The notes under the pieces: model-generated
What the model was told of the DNA's origin: nothing
Databases searched by the model: none
The model's input: only the letters and a program-made list of their open reading frames with translations
Assembly (NCBI GenBank): GCA_035497735.1
Contig: DATJCX010000017.1
Location: 1 to 64,000 of the forward strand
Direction of reading: 5' to 3'
Length of the DNA stretch: 64,000 nucleotides
From: Brumimicrobium sp035497735
Lineage (GTDB): Bacteria; Bacteroidota; Bacteroidia; Flavobacteriales_D; Crocinitomicaceae
Program-made: the position numbers and the translations under genes
Part shown: one piece after another, positions 34,553-44,101 of the stretch
Numbering within the stretch: the stretch's first letter is position 1
Layout: the number at the start of each line of letters is the position of its first letter

Positions 34553-36828
34553 ATTTAAATTTAACACATAAAAAATTAGTCGATCTTGTTGAAGGAAAAT
34601 ATAACTTTCTCTCTGAACAAAATATCGAGGTTATTTACTTTGACACAAGGCTGATCAACGCACAACAAAGCGGAGCTTTTTTCGCATTGAAGGCTAGGAG
34701 AGATGGACATGATTTTGTACAAAAAGCATACGAAAAGGGTATCAAAACCTTTGTAGTTAGTCAAGCGGTAAATTTACCTGAAGACGCGACCGTTATTCTT
34801 GTAGAAGACACCTTACGAGCTTTGCAGGCTGTTGCTCAGTATCATAGAGAACGATTTTCTTATCCTGTACTTGCTATCACAGGTAGTTTGGGAAAAACAA
34901 CCATTAAAGAATGGCTTTATTTTCTGCTGTCCGAGCAATTTAATATCATTAGAAGTCCTAAAAGTTTTAATTCCCAAATCGGAGTAGCGATTTCTTTGTT
35001 GGAAATGACAGAAGAACATGATTTGGCCATCATAGAAGCGGATATATCACATCCAAATGAGATGGAATTTATCGAGAAGATGGTTTCTCCAACACTTGGG
35101 ATTTATACAGGTGTGGGGCATTTCTACGAAGATAATTTTGCCTCACAAAAAGAACATGCTTCTGAGCATTTAAAATTATTCAAAAGCACAAACATCACTT
35201 TTGGTTTAGAAAAACATAAGAGTGACTTGCGTAGGAATAAAATCAATTTTGAATTGATCGATGATGAGGCTTGGGCAAGTGCCAACTTAAGCCAATATTC
35301 TTATCCAGACAATCGTAAAATAGTCCTCCATGTTGCCGAGTTTTTGGGAATGGAACGAGCGGTTTTACTAAATAAAGCGCATCAATTACCAACACTTTCC
35401 AATCGTATGGAAGTTTTCGAAGGGTTATACAACAATCTTATAATCAACGATTCTTATAATATCGATATCGATGCTTTGGAGCAAGCACTTTCATACCAAT
35501 TTGCCTCGGATGAGCGACAAGATAAAATTGTTGTGTTGGACTTGTCTTTTGTCGATGAAAAAAGAAAAGCTGCAATCTTGAATGTGGTAAATTCTTATCA
35601 GCCAAAGGAACTTTTTATTATTGAAGATAACCAAGTGCCGGCAGCATTGATGAATGTAAAAAACGCAAGTATTCTCTTTAAAGGTTCATACCGTTCTAAG
35701 TTAAAAGATACCGTTCTTTTATTCAAAAATAGAAAACATGAAACTTGGGTGGAATTCGACCTAAAGGCAATAGAAGAAAACATTAAGATTTTTCAAAATA
35801 AACTTCCAAAAGGTGTCAAAACATTAGTGATGGTAAAGGCCTCTTCGTATGGAACAGGAGACGTTAACTTACCCCATTTTTTACAGCAAATCGGGATAGA
35901 TTACCTTGGAGTTGCCTATACGGATGAAGGTAGCACTTTGCGTGAAAATGGTATTTCTCTTCCTATTTTAGTGATGAATGCAGAGGTAGAGGCTTACGAA
36001 GATATTATCCGTAATCAATTGGAGCCAACTATCTTTTCATTCGAACAGTTGGATGCTTTCTGCTCTTATTTGAGAGAAGAAGAAATAACGGATTTTCCGA
36101 TTCATATTACGGTTGAAACTGGAATGAATAGATTGGGCTTTTACGAATATCATTTAGATGGTTTGATAGAAAGGTTAAACAATAGTCCAGAAGTGAAAGT
36201 TGTCTCGGTTTATTCTCACTTAGCGGACGCTGATAATATGGATGACGCTTTTAGTCTTCAACAAATTGCTCTTTTTAAACGCATGAAAAGTCGATTTGAA
36301 GTAGAATTAAATCAGAACGTTATTTTTCATATTCTCAATAGTGAAGGTTCTAGTAAATTTGCTAAAACTGCTTCTTTTGACATGGTTCGATTGGGGATTG
36401 GTGTTTTTGGCTACACGAGTCAAGCAAAAGAAGACGGCTTGCTTCCTACTTTAAAATGGAAGACGACAATTTCACAAGTGATTGATTTGTCAGAAGGTGA
36501 AACAGTTGGCTATAGTCGAACTTTTAAGGCTGAATCAGCGATGAGAATTGCTTCTTTGCGTATTGGTTACGCCGACGGTTTTAGACGCGGTTTAAGCAAC
36601 GGCATTGGCTCTGTTTTTATCAATGGCGAAAGTTGTCCGGTAGTTGGAAATGTTTGTATGGATATGACGATGGTGGATGTTACCAATGTTCCATGTGAGG
36701 CCGGTGATGAAGTTGAAATTATTGGAGACAACATCAGTATAGAAACCTTTTCAAATCGATTAGGGACTATACCTTATGAAGTGATGACCAGCATCAATAA
36801 AAGGGTTTCGCGTGTTTATCTTCGCTAG
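34549..36828 (+). CDS. Bifunctional MurF ligase / alanine racemase
   Basis: 759 residues from TTG 34549, the only reasonable start. The N-terminal half (1-390) is a MurF-type ligase that adds D-Ala-D-Ala to the UDP-MurNAc tripeptide: P-loop GSLGKTT (112-118), SFNSQIGVAISLLEM, and the central domain. The C-terminal half (about 395-759) is alanine racemase with PLP lysine K430 (MVKASSYGTG), TGMNRLGF, and the tyrosine base Y674 (IGYADGF). The fusion supplies D-Ala next to its use in the cytosol; such fusions are characteristic of Bacteroidota. Confidence 0.94.
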   Translation: MNLNLTHKKLVDLVEGKYNFLSEQNIEVIYFDTRLINAQQSGAFFALKARRDGHDFVQKAYEKGIKTFVVSQAVNLPEDATVILVEDTLRALQAVAQYHRERFSYPVLAITGSLGKTTIKEWLYFLLSEQFNIIRSPKSFNSQIGVAISLLEMTEEHDLAIIEADISHPNEMEFIEKMVSPTLGIYTGVGHFYEDNFASQKEHASEHLKLFKSTNITFGLEKHKSDLRRNKINFELIDDEAWASANLSQYSYPDNRKIVLHVAEFLGMERAVLLNKAHQLPTLSNRMEVFEGLYNNLIINDSYNIDIDALEQALSYQFASDERQDKIVVLDLSFVDEKRKAAILNVVNSYQPKELFIIEDNQVPAALMNVKNASILFKGSYRSKLKDTVLLFKNRKHETWVEFDLKAIEENIKIFQNKLPKGVKTLVMVKASSYGTGDVNLPHFLQQIGIDYLGVAYTDEGSTLRENGISLPILVMNAEVEAYEDIIRNQLEPTIFSFEQLDAFCSYLREEEITDFPIHITVETGMNRLGFYEYHLDGLIERLNNSPEVKVVSVYSHLADADNMDDAFSLQQIALFKRMKSRFEVELNQNVIFHILNSEGSSKFAKTASFDMVRLGIGVFGYTSQAKEDGLLPTLKWKTTISQVIDLSEGETVGYSRTFKAESAMRIASLRIGYADGFRRGLSNGIGSVFINGESCPVVGNVCMDMTMVDVTNVPCEAGDEVEIIGDNISIETFSNRLGTIPYEVMTSINKRVSRVYLR

Positions 36829-36938
36829 GAATGTTCCTGTTTTTTCGTTGGAAATTGAGAAATAATTCATAAAAAAACGTCAAATTTCAAAGAGTGCATT
36901 TACATTTTTTATAACTTGCTTTATAATAAATTTTCAAG

Positions 36939-37556
36939 ATGCATACATTAACAGAAAAAACGCGTGACGATTTATCGCCAAAAGAGATTAAAGAATTATT
37001 AGTCAATGGAAACAAACGCTTTGTTGAAGGAAACATGGCTGATAGGAATCTCTTAGAACAAGTTAAAATTACCTCAAAAGGACAATTCCCACATACTGTT
37101 GTTTTAGGATGTATTGATTCTAGGGCAACTTCGGAGCAGATTTTTGACCAAGGAATTGGGGATATCTTTAACACGAGGATTGCTGGAAACGTAATCGATG
37201 AAGATGTATTGGGTTCTCTTGAATTTTCATGTAAAATAGCTGGAGCAAAATTACTTTTAGTTTTGGGTCACACACATTGCGGGGCTGTTACGGCTGCTTG
37301 TAATGATGTGCGCATCGGACATGTAACTTCTTTGTTGAATAAAATTCAACCAGCTGTAAATAAAGTTAGACCTCTTGTAACAGACATTACCACTACGGAG
37401 TCGATTAATTTAGTGGTAGAAGAAAATATTAGTTATTCCATATTTGAGATTCGAGAAAGAAGTGCTATTCTTAAAGAAATGGAAGAAAAGGGGGAGATTA
37501 AAATAGTAGGTGGTATTTATGATATTGAAACTGGAATTGTGAAATTCTTGTCCTAA
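36939..37556 (+). CDS. Beta-class carbonic anhydrase
   Basis: 205 residues; CO2/bicarbonate interconversion in the cytosol. Zinc ligands C58 (GCIDSR), H111 and C114 (GHTHCGAV) with the Asp60-Arg62 dyad are all present, as is the dimer segment TRIAGNVI. No signal peptide. Stands alone and converges with aspS; a hairpin lies in the 56-bp gap. Confidence 0.95.
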   Translation: MHTLTEKTRDDLSPKEIKELLVNGNKRFVEGNMADRNLLEQVKITSKGQFPHTVVLGCIDSRATSEQIFDQGIGDIFNTRIAGNVIDEDVLGSLEFSCKIAGAKLLLVLGHTHCGAVTAACNDVRIGHVTSLLNKIQPAVNKVRPLVTDITTTESINLVVEENISYSIFEIRERSAILKEMEEKGEIKIVGGIYDIETGIVKFLS

Positions 37557-37566
37557 GAATAGTGAT

Positions 37567-37600
37567 TTTGTAGAGAAAACAGAGAGGCTTTCTCTACAAA
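37567..37600. terminator. Bidirectional hairpin between carbonic anhydrase and aspS
   Basis: TTTGTAGAGAAA (37567-37578) and TTTCTCTACAAA (37589-37600) form a perfect 12-bp stem with a ten-base loop. No long T-run follows on either side; it could serve both converging genes. Confidence 0.55.
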
Positions 37601-37612
37601 GTCAATTATCAT

Positions 37613-39367
37613 TTATTTGTTTTCTTTTATACCTAAATGCAACTCTTTTAGCTGTTCCTCATCAATTGCTGAAGGCGCGTCAATCATCACATCTCGTCCT
37701 GAATTATTCTTAGGGAATGCGATATAATCACGAATAGAATCCGACCCACCCATTGTCGCTACCAAACGGTCCAAACCGAAAGCTAAACCTCCATGCGGCG
37801 GCGCTCCAAATTCAAAGGCATTCATTAAAAATCCAAACTGCTCTTGTGCCTTCTCCTCTGTAAATCCTAGCAATTCAAACATTTTCTGTTGCAACTCTTT
37901 GTTGTGAATACGAATAGAACCACCTCCTAATTCAACACCGTTCATAGCCAAGTCGTAAGCGTTTGCACGCACTTTTCCTGGGTCTGTTGCCATTAATTCT
38001 AAATCTTCTAGTTTTGGAGAAGTAAAAGGGTGGTGCATCGCATGGTGACGCTGTGTTTCTTCGTCCCATTCTAACAATGGGAAATCTAGTACCCATAAAG
38101 GTTTAAACACATTCGGATTACGCAATCCTAATTCATTCCCCATGTGTAAACGTAGGTCGTTCATTTGACTGCGAACTGTATCTGTTTCACCGCTTAAAAC
38201 CAGCATTAAATCGCCCGGTTTTGCACCCATTAATTCTGCCCAGGCTTTTAAGTCAGCTTCTGTATAGAATTTGTCAACCGAACTTTTTAAGGTTCCGTCT
38301 TCGTTGTATCTACAGTAAACTAAACCTTTAGCGCCAACTTGTGGACGTTTTACCCAATCGGTTAATGTATCTAATTGTTTTCTTGTGTATATAGCACAGT
38401 CTTCTGCTACGATTCCCAATACCAACTCAGCATCGTCAAAGACTTTAAACCCTTTGTTTTGAGTAACAGCGTTTAAGTTTTTAAACTCCATTCCAAAACG
38501 AATGTCTGGTTTGTCCGAACCGTATGTTTCCATCGCTTCCGCATAGGTCATTCGTGGGAAATCTCCTTCAAAATCGTGGTTGATACAAGCTTTAAAAACG
38601 TGTTTAATCAATCCTTCGAATATGTTTAACACATCTTCTTGTTCCACAAAAGACATTTCACAGTCTATTTGTGTGAATTCAGGCTGACGGTCTGCACGTA
38701 AATCTTCGTCTCTAAAACATTTTACAATTTGATAATATCTGTCAATTCCAGAAACCATCAGCAACTGCTTGAATGTTTGGGGCGACTGCGGTAAAGCGTA
38801 AAATTCACCTGGATTCATTCTACTCGGAACCACAAAGTCTCTTGCTCCTTCGGGTGTTGATTTGATCAAGTAAGGTGTTTCCACATCCATGAAATCAACA
38901 CTATCTAAATATTTTCTTGTTTCTAAGGCTACTTTATTTCGTAAACGCAATTTTTCAATGATGGGATTACGACGAATATCTAGGTAACGATATTTCATAC
39001 GCAATTCCTCTCCTCCATCTGTTTCGTTTTCAATCGTGAAAGGTGGTGTTTTTGAGGTGTTTAAAACAGTGATGTCACTTACCTTGATTTCAACTTCTCC
39101 TGTTGGAATATTCTTGTTTTTACTTGTACGTTCGATTACCTCACCTTTGATTTGAACGACGTATTCACGACCTAATTTTCGTGCTTCTTGATTTAGTTTT
39201 TCGTCAATCGTATCATTAAAAGCCAATTGCGTAATTCCATAGCGATCTCTTAAGTCAACAAAGGTCATTCCCCCCATTTCACGAGTTCTTTGAACCCATC
39301 CACTTAAAGTCACTTGACTTCCTACATCAGAAATACGTAATTCTCCACAGGTGTGCGTTCTATACAT
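37613..39367 (-). CDS. aspS: Aspartyl-tRNA synthetase
   Basis: 584 residues from ATG 39367 (MYRTHTCGELR is the usual bacterial start; ATG 39376 adds three residues). Bacterial-type AspRS: OB-fold anticodon domain (1-105), class II motifs with FRDEDLRADRQPEFTQID (about 217-234), the GAD insertion domain (about 300-410) and motif 3 GGLAFGLDRL (about 534). The promoter box is at 39394-39401 on the minus strand. Confidence 0.97.
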   Translation of the reverse strand: MYRTHTCGELRISDVGSQVTLSGWVQRTREMGGMTFVDLRDRYGITQLAFNDTIDEKLNQEARKLGREYVVQIKGEVIERTSKNKNIPTGEVEIKVSDITVLNTSKTPPFTIENETDGGEELRMKYRYLDIRRNPIIEKLRLRNKVALETRKYLDSVDFMDVETPYLIKSTPEGARDFVVPSRMNPGEFYALPQSPQTFKQLLMVSGIDRYYQIVKCFRDEDLRADRQPEFTQIDCEMSFVEQEDVLNIFEGLIKHVFKACINHDFEGDFPRMTYAEAMETYGSDKPDIRFGMEFKNLNAVTQNKGFKVFDDAELVLGIVAEDCAIYTRKQLDTLTDWVKRPQVGAKGLVYCRYNEDGTLKSSVDKFYTEADLKAWAELMGAKPGDLMLVLSGETDTVRSQMNDLRLHMGNELGLRNPNVFKPLWVLDFPLLEWDEETQRHHAMHHPFTSPKLEDLELMATDPGKVRANAYDLAMNGVELGGGSIRIHNKELQQKMFELLGFTEEKAQEQFGFLMNAFEFGAPPHGGLAFGLDRLVATMGGSDSIRDYIAFPKNNSGRDVMIDAPSAIDEEQLKELHLGIKENK

Positions 39368-39393
39368 TTTAATCATTTTAATTTTGTGCTAGG

Positions 39394-39401
39394 CAAAAAT
39401 A
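39394..39401 (-). promoter_or_regulatory. -7 box for aspS
   Basis: Reads TATTTTTG on the minus strand, matching TAnnTTTG, about 27 bp before the start. Confidence 0.5.
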
Positions 39402-39513
39402 GAAAAAGTTAATGACTAGTTTAGGGTTTTGAGCGTTAGTTTTTGTGAATTGTGTTGAGATTGGTTGAATATTGCATGGAAATTTTAATTTTGTAAAGCA
39501 CATCACGTAAAAA

Positions 39514-40062
39514 ATGGAAAAAAGTAACATTCTTATTAAAGAAAACGTAATTGTTATTTTACGGAATAAAAAACAATTAAGGCATCAAATATTGCTGCTT
39601 GTATTACTTGTGCTTTCCATTTCATATCCACTTTATTATGGATTAATAGCGTACAGCGATGAAGGAGAGATTTCTTTTAGAATGATTGCCCTTTTGGTGG
39701 TTGGTTTTAGCATTGCTTATTTTGCTTTTCGCTTCTTATTATGGCATGTCTTTGGAAAAGAGGTCTTGATTTTAAACGAAGATAAGATTGAATATTTTGC
39801 AGATTACGGCTTGTTTCAAGGAAATAAAAAACAGTTGTTTGTGGATCCTGAGAATGCGACTTTTGGGATAAGAATTAACGTTTTTGAAGGCGACAAAATT
39901 CCTGAAAAAAAGAAGGATGCTGAAGAAGTTTTAGAGGAATTATCCAAAGAAGCTGCATTTAATGAAGATAATAAGGTGGTAGAGACGATGTTAACGGTTT
40001 CTAAAAGTGATATGGAAAAAATCCAAGATAAATTTTTTGAAGTTTATAAAGGCGTATTTTAA
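39514..40062 (+). CDS. Two-helix membrane protein of unknown function
   Basis: 182 residues. Two membrane helices (about 25-46 and 57-80) follow a basic cytosolic N-terminus, and the rest (about 85-182) is cytosolic, beginning with a bPH-like strand pattern (KEVLILNEDKIEYFADYGLF) and ending in an acidic helical part (KKKDAEEVLEELSKEA). The layout resembles membrane-anchored PH-like proteins, but I do not recognise the family. It converges with the NadR-like gene 9 bp further on. Confidence 0.72.
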   Translation: MEKSNILIKENVIVILRNKKQLRHQILLLVLLVLSISYPLYYGLIAYSDEGEISFRMIALLVVGFSIAYFAFRFLLWHVFGKEVLILNEDKIEYFADYGLFQGNKKQLFVDPENATFGIRINVFEGDKIPEKKKDAEEVLEELSKEAAFNEDNKVVETMLTVSKSDMEKIQDKFFEVYKGVF

Positions 40063-40071
40063 AAAATCACC

Positions 40072-40599
40072 CTAAAAGCAGAAACCTCCTTTGGATAAAA
40101 GCAAATCCTCAATTAATTCTACAGATTTTTTCACCCTTTCTTGAAGTGTACCTTCTAAAATAACATAGTTCACTTTCATTTCTTGTAACTTCTGGAGATA
40201 TATTTCAAATAATTCCGCACGCTCATTGGGGTGTTCTCGCAAAGGGTCTTCTTCCCACGGGATATCTTTAGGACTGCATAAAAAGTATATTTGGTAATCT
40301 TGATTCGCAAGTAAATCTAGTATTTCTTGGTCGCATTGTTGATATTTGAAAGTGGACCAAATATAGAGAACTATAGCTTCTGTATCATAGATTTTTAGAC
40401 CTTTTTCTGCTAATTCATTTCGTTGCTTTTCCTGTTCTATTCCAATTTTAGCAATATCAGAGAAATCATATTTTCCCGAACGCTCAGTGAGGTATTCACG
40501 TGCGTATTCAGGGAATAACTGTGCGTCAAAATGTTCTGCTACAGCTTGTGAAACACTACTTTTTCCCGAACTTTCTGGGCCTGTGAATGCAACTTTCAA
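40072..40599 (-). CDS. NadR-type AAA ATPase (nicotinamide riboside kinase-like)
   Basis: 175 residues. Walker A GPESSGKSSV (7-16), PEYAREYL (35-42) and ERSGKYDFSDI match the kinase half of NadR/AAA_28 proteins; Walker B is YDTEAIVLYI (about 71). The NMN adenylyltransferase half is absent, so this would be a stand-alone ribosylnicotinamide kinase-like protein using ATP. With nadAB at 2632 the cell could both make and salvage NAD, but the two loci are far apart. Substrate is inferred. Confidence 0.83.
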   Translation of the reverse strand: MKVAFTGPESSGKSSVSQAVAEHFDAQLFPEYAREYLTERSGKYDFSDIAKIGIEQEKQRNELAEKGLKIYDTEAIVLYIWSTFKYQQCDQEILDLLANQDYQIYFLCSPKDIPWEEDPLREHPNERAELFEIYLQKLQEMKVNYVILEGTLQERVKKSVELIEDLLLSKGGFCF

Positions 40600-40639
40600 T
40601 TTTTTCTTTTTTTAAATGATTGATTCCAAGAGTTAAATG

Positions 40640-40647
40640 CAAAAATA
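40640..40647 (-). promoter_or_regulatory. -7 box for the NadR-like gene
   Basis: Reads TATTTTTG on the minus strand, 40 bp before the start. Confidence 0.5.
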
Positions 40648-40806
40648 ACAATTAAGGTATCAATAAGGTGTTGGAAAGCGATTAAGTAGTATCCTTGAGT
40701 AGTATTTAATGAAATCAAAGGCTAAACTGTTACTGTAATTGGCGGAATCTTCTCCTAGTCAGCGGAATTAATCTAGAATTAGTTCTCTATCTAATTTTAT
40801 TTTCAC

Positions 40807-40814
40807 TAAATTTG
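40807..40814 (+). promoter_or_regulatory. -7 box for the histidine kinase operon
   Basis: TAAATTTG matches TAnnTTTG, 27 bp before the ATG at 40842. Confidence 0.5.
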
Positions 40815-40841
40815 AATCAAACGCTAAAATACTCCTAGCAG

Positions 40842-42881
40842 ATGCTTAAGTCTATTACTACATTTACATGCATTTTCTGGTATTTTTTTTCTTTTGGATA
40901 TGGCCAAATAAAATTAGATATCGACGTGGATTTGATTCATTTAATGAACAACGCCAATGTGCGTATTCTATATACTTCAAATGACGCAAAATTAGTAGAT
41001 GTTGTAGGCCAAAATTTCACCACTTCTTTTAGTACCCTGGATGTGCAAACGCAGGATTCGACCCTTTGGGTGAGATTTAAAGTGATAAATGAAAGCGTAA
41101 AACATCAGCAATACTATCTAATTGTAACGGCGCCTTATGCCAGTTTGTATTTAAAGAAAAACGCGCAATGGGAACAGATTACATCTGGATATATGACACC
41201 CTATAAAGAACTTTCTAATTCTTCCTCTAGAAAGTATTTAAATCTATCCATCCCGGAAAATGTGGAAACTGAAATGATCTTACAGTTTAAAGCACATAGA
41301 CTGACCAATAATTTTACTAATCCAGCGATAAGCGGTGTCCTTGGGTTTAATTCTTGGCAAAAAGAACAGGATGATTTTGAGCGATTTAGTAGAGCATTCT
41401 CCCTGGTTTATCTATCCGGACTGTTTGTTTCTCTCTTGTTTATTTTCATGATTTATGCAGGTGTGAGAGAAAAAGTATATCTCTACTATATGTTTTGCCT
41501 GGTGGCGCAAGTTGTGTTAAGTCTAACTGTCATGGACCTGAATCCGATCAATTCACTCAACATTATTTATTTCTACCCGATTATTGAATATGTGATGCCA
41601 GAAGTTGTGCTATTTATTTTTATTGGTCTATACATCTTCTTTATCATTATTTTATTTGAATTGGAAAAAGGACCATTGCTAAAACGAGTGGCTAAAGGTC
41701 TTGCATGGCTCTGTTTTGCTTATGCCTTATTCAATCTTATTTTCTTGTTATTTTTTGCTGGTATTGAAGGGAAAATGCTCAATTATCAATTGGCAAGAAT
41801 GATTATTATGCCAATTAATTTCATCTTAATCATCTGGATAGTTGTAGAAATTAGACATCCTCTGCTTTTCTATTTTATTATTTCTCATCTTTTCTTTTTT
41901 GTAGGGGCTATTCTATCGGTTTACATTTTCTTTTCAGGGGCTATGAATAATCCTGAAAGTGTTTTTTACTTTGCAAAAAGTGGTAGCGTCGTTTTCCAAA
42001 TGGGATTATTTGGTGAAGTGATTAGCTTTTCAGTGGCGCTCTCTTTGCGTGTAAAATATATTCAAAAAGAAAAAAGGCTGAGTGCTGAAGCTTACATCGA
42101 ACAATTGCATAAAAATAAAATGCTTCAAGAAAAAATGAATGAAGAGTTGGATAATGAAATTCAGCGAAAAACCAACGAGTTGGAAGTTGCTTATGCTGAC
42201 ATGGAAGCACATCGAAAAAAAGAAATTGAAATGTCCTTCTCTAAGAAGTTAAAGGAAATGGAAATGATGGCCCTCCGTTCTCAAATGAACCCTCATTTTC
42301 TTTTCAATAGTATGAATGCTCTAAAACATTTGATTTTAACTGAAAGGGCTGATTTAGCAATGGATTATTTAGATGATTTTTCTGTTTTATTAAGAAAAGT
42401 TCTGCAGAATAGTAAACACGAAACGATTAGTGTAGAAGACGAACTAGATGTACTGGAAAGGTATTTAAATCTAGAAAAATTGCGACTAGATGAAAGCTTT
42501 CAATATTCCTTAGAGATTGAAAATCGAGAATTGCTGTCTCAGTATAATATTCCGCCTTTACTCTTACAACCCTTTGCAGAAAATGCTATCTGGCACGGCT
42601 TGATTCCAAGTGATAAGAAGGAGAAGTTGCTGAATATAAAGTTGGATATGACCGATGAGTTGGTGATTACTATTGAGGATAACGGAATTGGGAGGGCAGC
42701 CGCAAAGGAAATGAAGAATCAAAATTCCTTTCAAAAGTCTATGGGACTTAAAATAACAGAAGAACGCTTACAATTATTTAATCAAACGCAAGAGTTAAAG
42801 TTGGAAATGAAATTCATTGACCTGAATGGAAATGGATTTTCTTCTGGTACGGCGGTAACTTTTAGCTATAAAAATGAATGA
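40842..42881 (+). CDS. 7TMR-DISM sensor histidine kinase, LytS-like
   Basis: 679 residues. Signal peptide (residues 1-22), a periplasmic beta-sandwich sensor (about 30-180, 7TMR-DISMED2-like, probably binding a small ligand or carbohydrate), seven membrane helices (about 185-405), a coiled coil (about 410-465) and a LytS/YehU-type His_kinase domain with H485 in RSQMNPHFLFNSMNALKHL, then an ATPase domain (LLLQPFAENAIWHGL, EDNGIG). It overlaps the LytTR regulator gene by 8 bp, so the two form a two-component system. Confidence 0.92.
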   Translation: MLKSITTFTCIFWYFFSFGYGQIKLDIDVDLIHLMNNANVRILYTSNDAKLVDVVGQNFTTSFSTLDVQTQDSTLWVRFKVINESVKHQQYYLIVTAPYASLYLKKNAQWEQITSGYMTPYKELSNSSSRKYLNLSIPENVETEMILQFKAHRLTNNFTNPAISGVLGFNSWQKEQDDFERFSRAFSLVYLSGLFVSLLFIFMIYAGVREKVYLYYMFCLVAQVVLSLTVMDLNPINSLNIIYFYPIIEYVMPEVVLFIFIGLYIFFIIILFELEKGPLLKRVAKGLAWLCFAYALFNLIFLLFFAGIEGKMLNYQLARMIIMPINFILIIWIVVEIRHPLLFYFIISHLFFFVGAILSVYIFFSGAMNNPESVFYFAKSGSVVFQMGLFGEVISFSVALSLRVKYIQKEKRLSAEAYIEQLHKNKMLQEKMNEELDNEIQRKTNELEVAYADMEAHRKKEIEMSFSKKLKEMEMMALRSQMNPHFLFNSMNALKHLILTERADLAMDYLDDFSVLLRKVLQNSKHETISVEDELDVLERYLNLEKLRLDESFQYSLEIENRELLSQYNIPPLLLQPFAENAIWHGLIPSDKKEKLLNIKLDMTDELVITIEDNGIGRAAAKEMKNQNSFQKSMGLKITEERLQLFNQTQELKLEMKFIDLNGNGFSSGTAVTFSYKNE

Positions 42882-43647
42882 CATGACAAAGATTGTAGTT
42901 ATAGACGATGAAAAGCACGGAACGGATGTTTTGATGTCATTGATAAGACAGTTGAGACCCAATTATGAGATATTTGGTGTTTTTAACGATTCGACTTTGG
43001 CCTTGGATTTCATCAAAAAGAACAAGTCAGAAATCGGATTGCTATTTACGGATATCCAAATGCCTAAAATGAATGGATTTTCCCTGCTTGATAATGCCTT
43101 CCCTTTTTCTTTTGACGTGATATTTACCACCGCTTTTGATCATTATGCTATTAAAGCATTTCAATACAGTGCTATTAATTATTTGCTGAAACCTATTAAT
43201 GGTAAGGACTTGGAACTTGTATTGCTAAATTGGGAACAAAGAAGAGAGAAAGCTTCTACCGATCGCTGGAGTTTGATGAAAAAAATGATGAATAGAGCAG
43301 ACGAAGTTGTAAATACAATTGCACTTCCAACTAGAAATGGCTACGAAATTATTAATATTGAAAGTATCATTCGCTGTGAATCTGAAAATAATTATACTTA
43401 TTTTTATTGTTCAACGGGTGCGAAAACCATGATTTCTAAATCTCTTAAAGAAGTCGAAGAATTGTTATTCCCTTATTCATTCTTTCGAGTGCATCAATCG
43501 CATCTTATCAATGCAAAGTTTGTCAAACAAATAAATAAAAACGACGGTGGCTCCATTCTAATGAAAGACAATGCTGTAGTACCTGTTTCTCGTCAAAAAA
43601 AAGGACTGTTGGAAGAGATTTTAAATAAGAATATTCGTTTTGATTAG
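42874..43647 (+). CDS. LytTR-family response regulator
   Basis: 257 residues. Receiver domain with acidic D11-D12 and phosphoacceptor D60 (LLFTDIQMPKMNGF), K near 106 (YLLKPI), then a LytTR DNA-binding domain (about 145-255: ALPTRNGYEIINIESIIRCE ... FFRVHQSHLINAKFVKQI). ATG 42874 lies in the kinase gene; ATG 42883 is an alternative. It is the partner of the overlapping LytS-like kinase. Targets are not apparent. Confidence 0.92.
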   Translation: MNDMTKIVVIDDEKHGTDVLMSLIRQLRPNYEIFGVFNDSTLALDFIKKNKSEIGLLFTDIQMPKMNGFSLLDNAFPFSFDVIFTTAFDHYAIKAFQYSAINYLLKPINGKDLELVLLNWEQRREKASTDRWSLMKKMMNRADEVVNTIALPTRNGYEIINIESIIRCESENNYTYFYCSTGAKTMISKSLKEVEELLFPYSFFRVHQSHLINAKFVKQINKNDGGSILMKDNAVVPVSRQKKGLLEEILNKNIRFD

Positions 43648-43717
43648 TTTGCTGAGATAGGTCAAAAGTGATTTCCACAATGTCTAATCTTAAAAGAGTA
43701 AACTTTTTTAAAAAGTA

Positions 43718-43825
43718 GTGGATGTTTCAAAAGACGGAGAAACGTGCGTTATTGATAGTAAGAACAACAAGAACATACTAATGTACGTGTTGAAGTTCGG
43801 CAGTTCTACATTTTGAAACATCCAC
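43718..43825. repeat. Long palindrome, GATGTTTCAAAA family copy 2
   Basis: Outer arms GTGGATGTTTCAAAA (43718-43732) and exact complement TTTTGAAACATCCAC (43811-43825). The inside has TTATTGA as in copy 1 and the core ACATACTA (43773-43780) followed by ATGTACGT. Inner arms are decayed. Confidence 0.8.
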
Positions 43826-44049
43826 AGTTTCGCTTTTGATCAGGTCGTTAGATCAGCGAGATTTCATTTTTTTCTAAATCAAATGCATCTTACATTTCAA
43901 AAACTCATCTCCTCAATATTGGTTTAATCATGTTTTTAGTTAGTAGGAAGGCTGTTGTTTAGCACTTCATGATTAATATGATAAGAGAACGCTCTTGATT
44001 ATATTACATAGTTACGAAAACACTTTCGTATATACAATAGGCATTTTGT

Positions 44050-44100
44050 ATTTGGTCGATTTGAATTAGAATTTGGTCGATGTGGATTAGAATTTAGTAA
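44050..44100 (+). repeat. 21-bp tandem repeats next to truA
   Basis: ATTTGGTCGATTTGAATTAGA (44050-44070) is followed by a copy with two changes (44071-44091) and a partial third (ATTTAGTAA). It ends beside the truA stop codon. Confidence 0.75.
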
Positions 44101-44101
44101 G

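Larger units (their letters stand above)
43648..44101. other. Intergenic region with palindromic and tandem repeats
   Basis: 454 bp between converging lytTR and truA. Contains the palindrome copy 2 (43718-43825), nothing recognisable from about 43830 to 44045, and 21-bp tandem repeats right up to the truA stop codon. Confidence 0.6.

Noticed and set aside
36829..36938. Possible regulatory RNA before the carbonic anhydrase gene
   Set aside because: AT-rich with no stable hairpin or conserved motif seen; short leader only.
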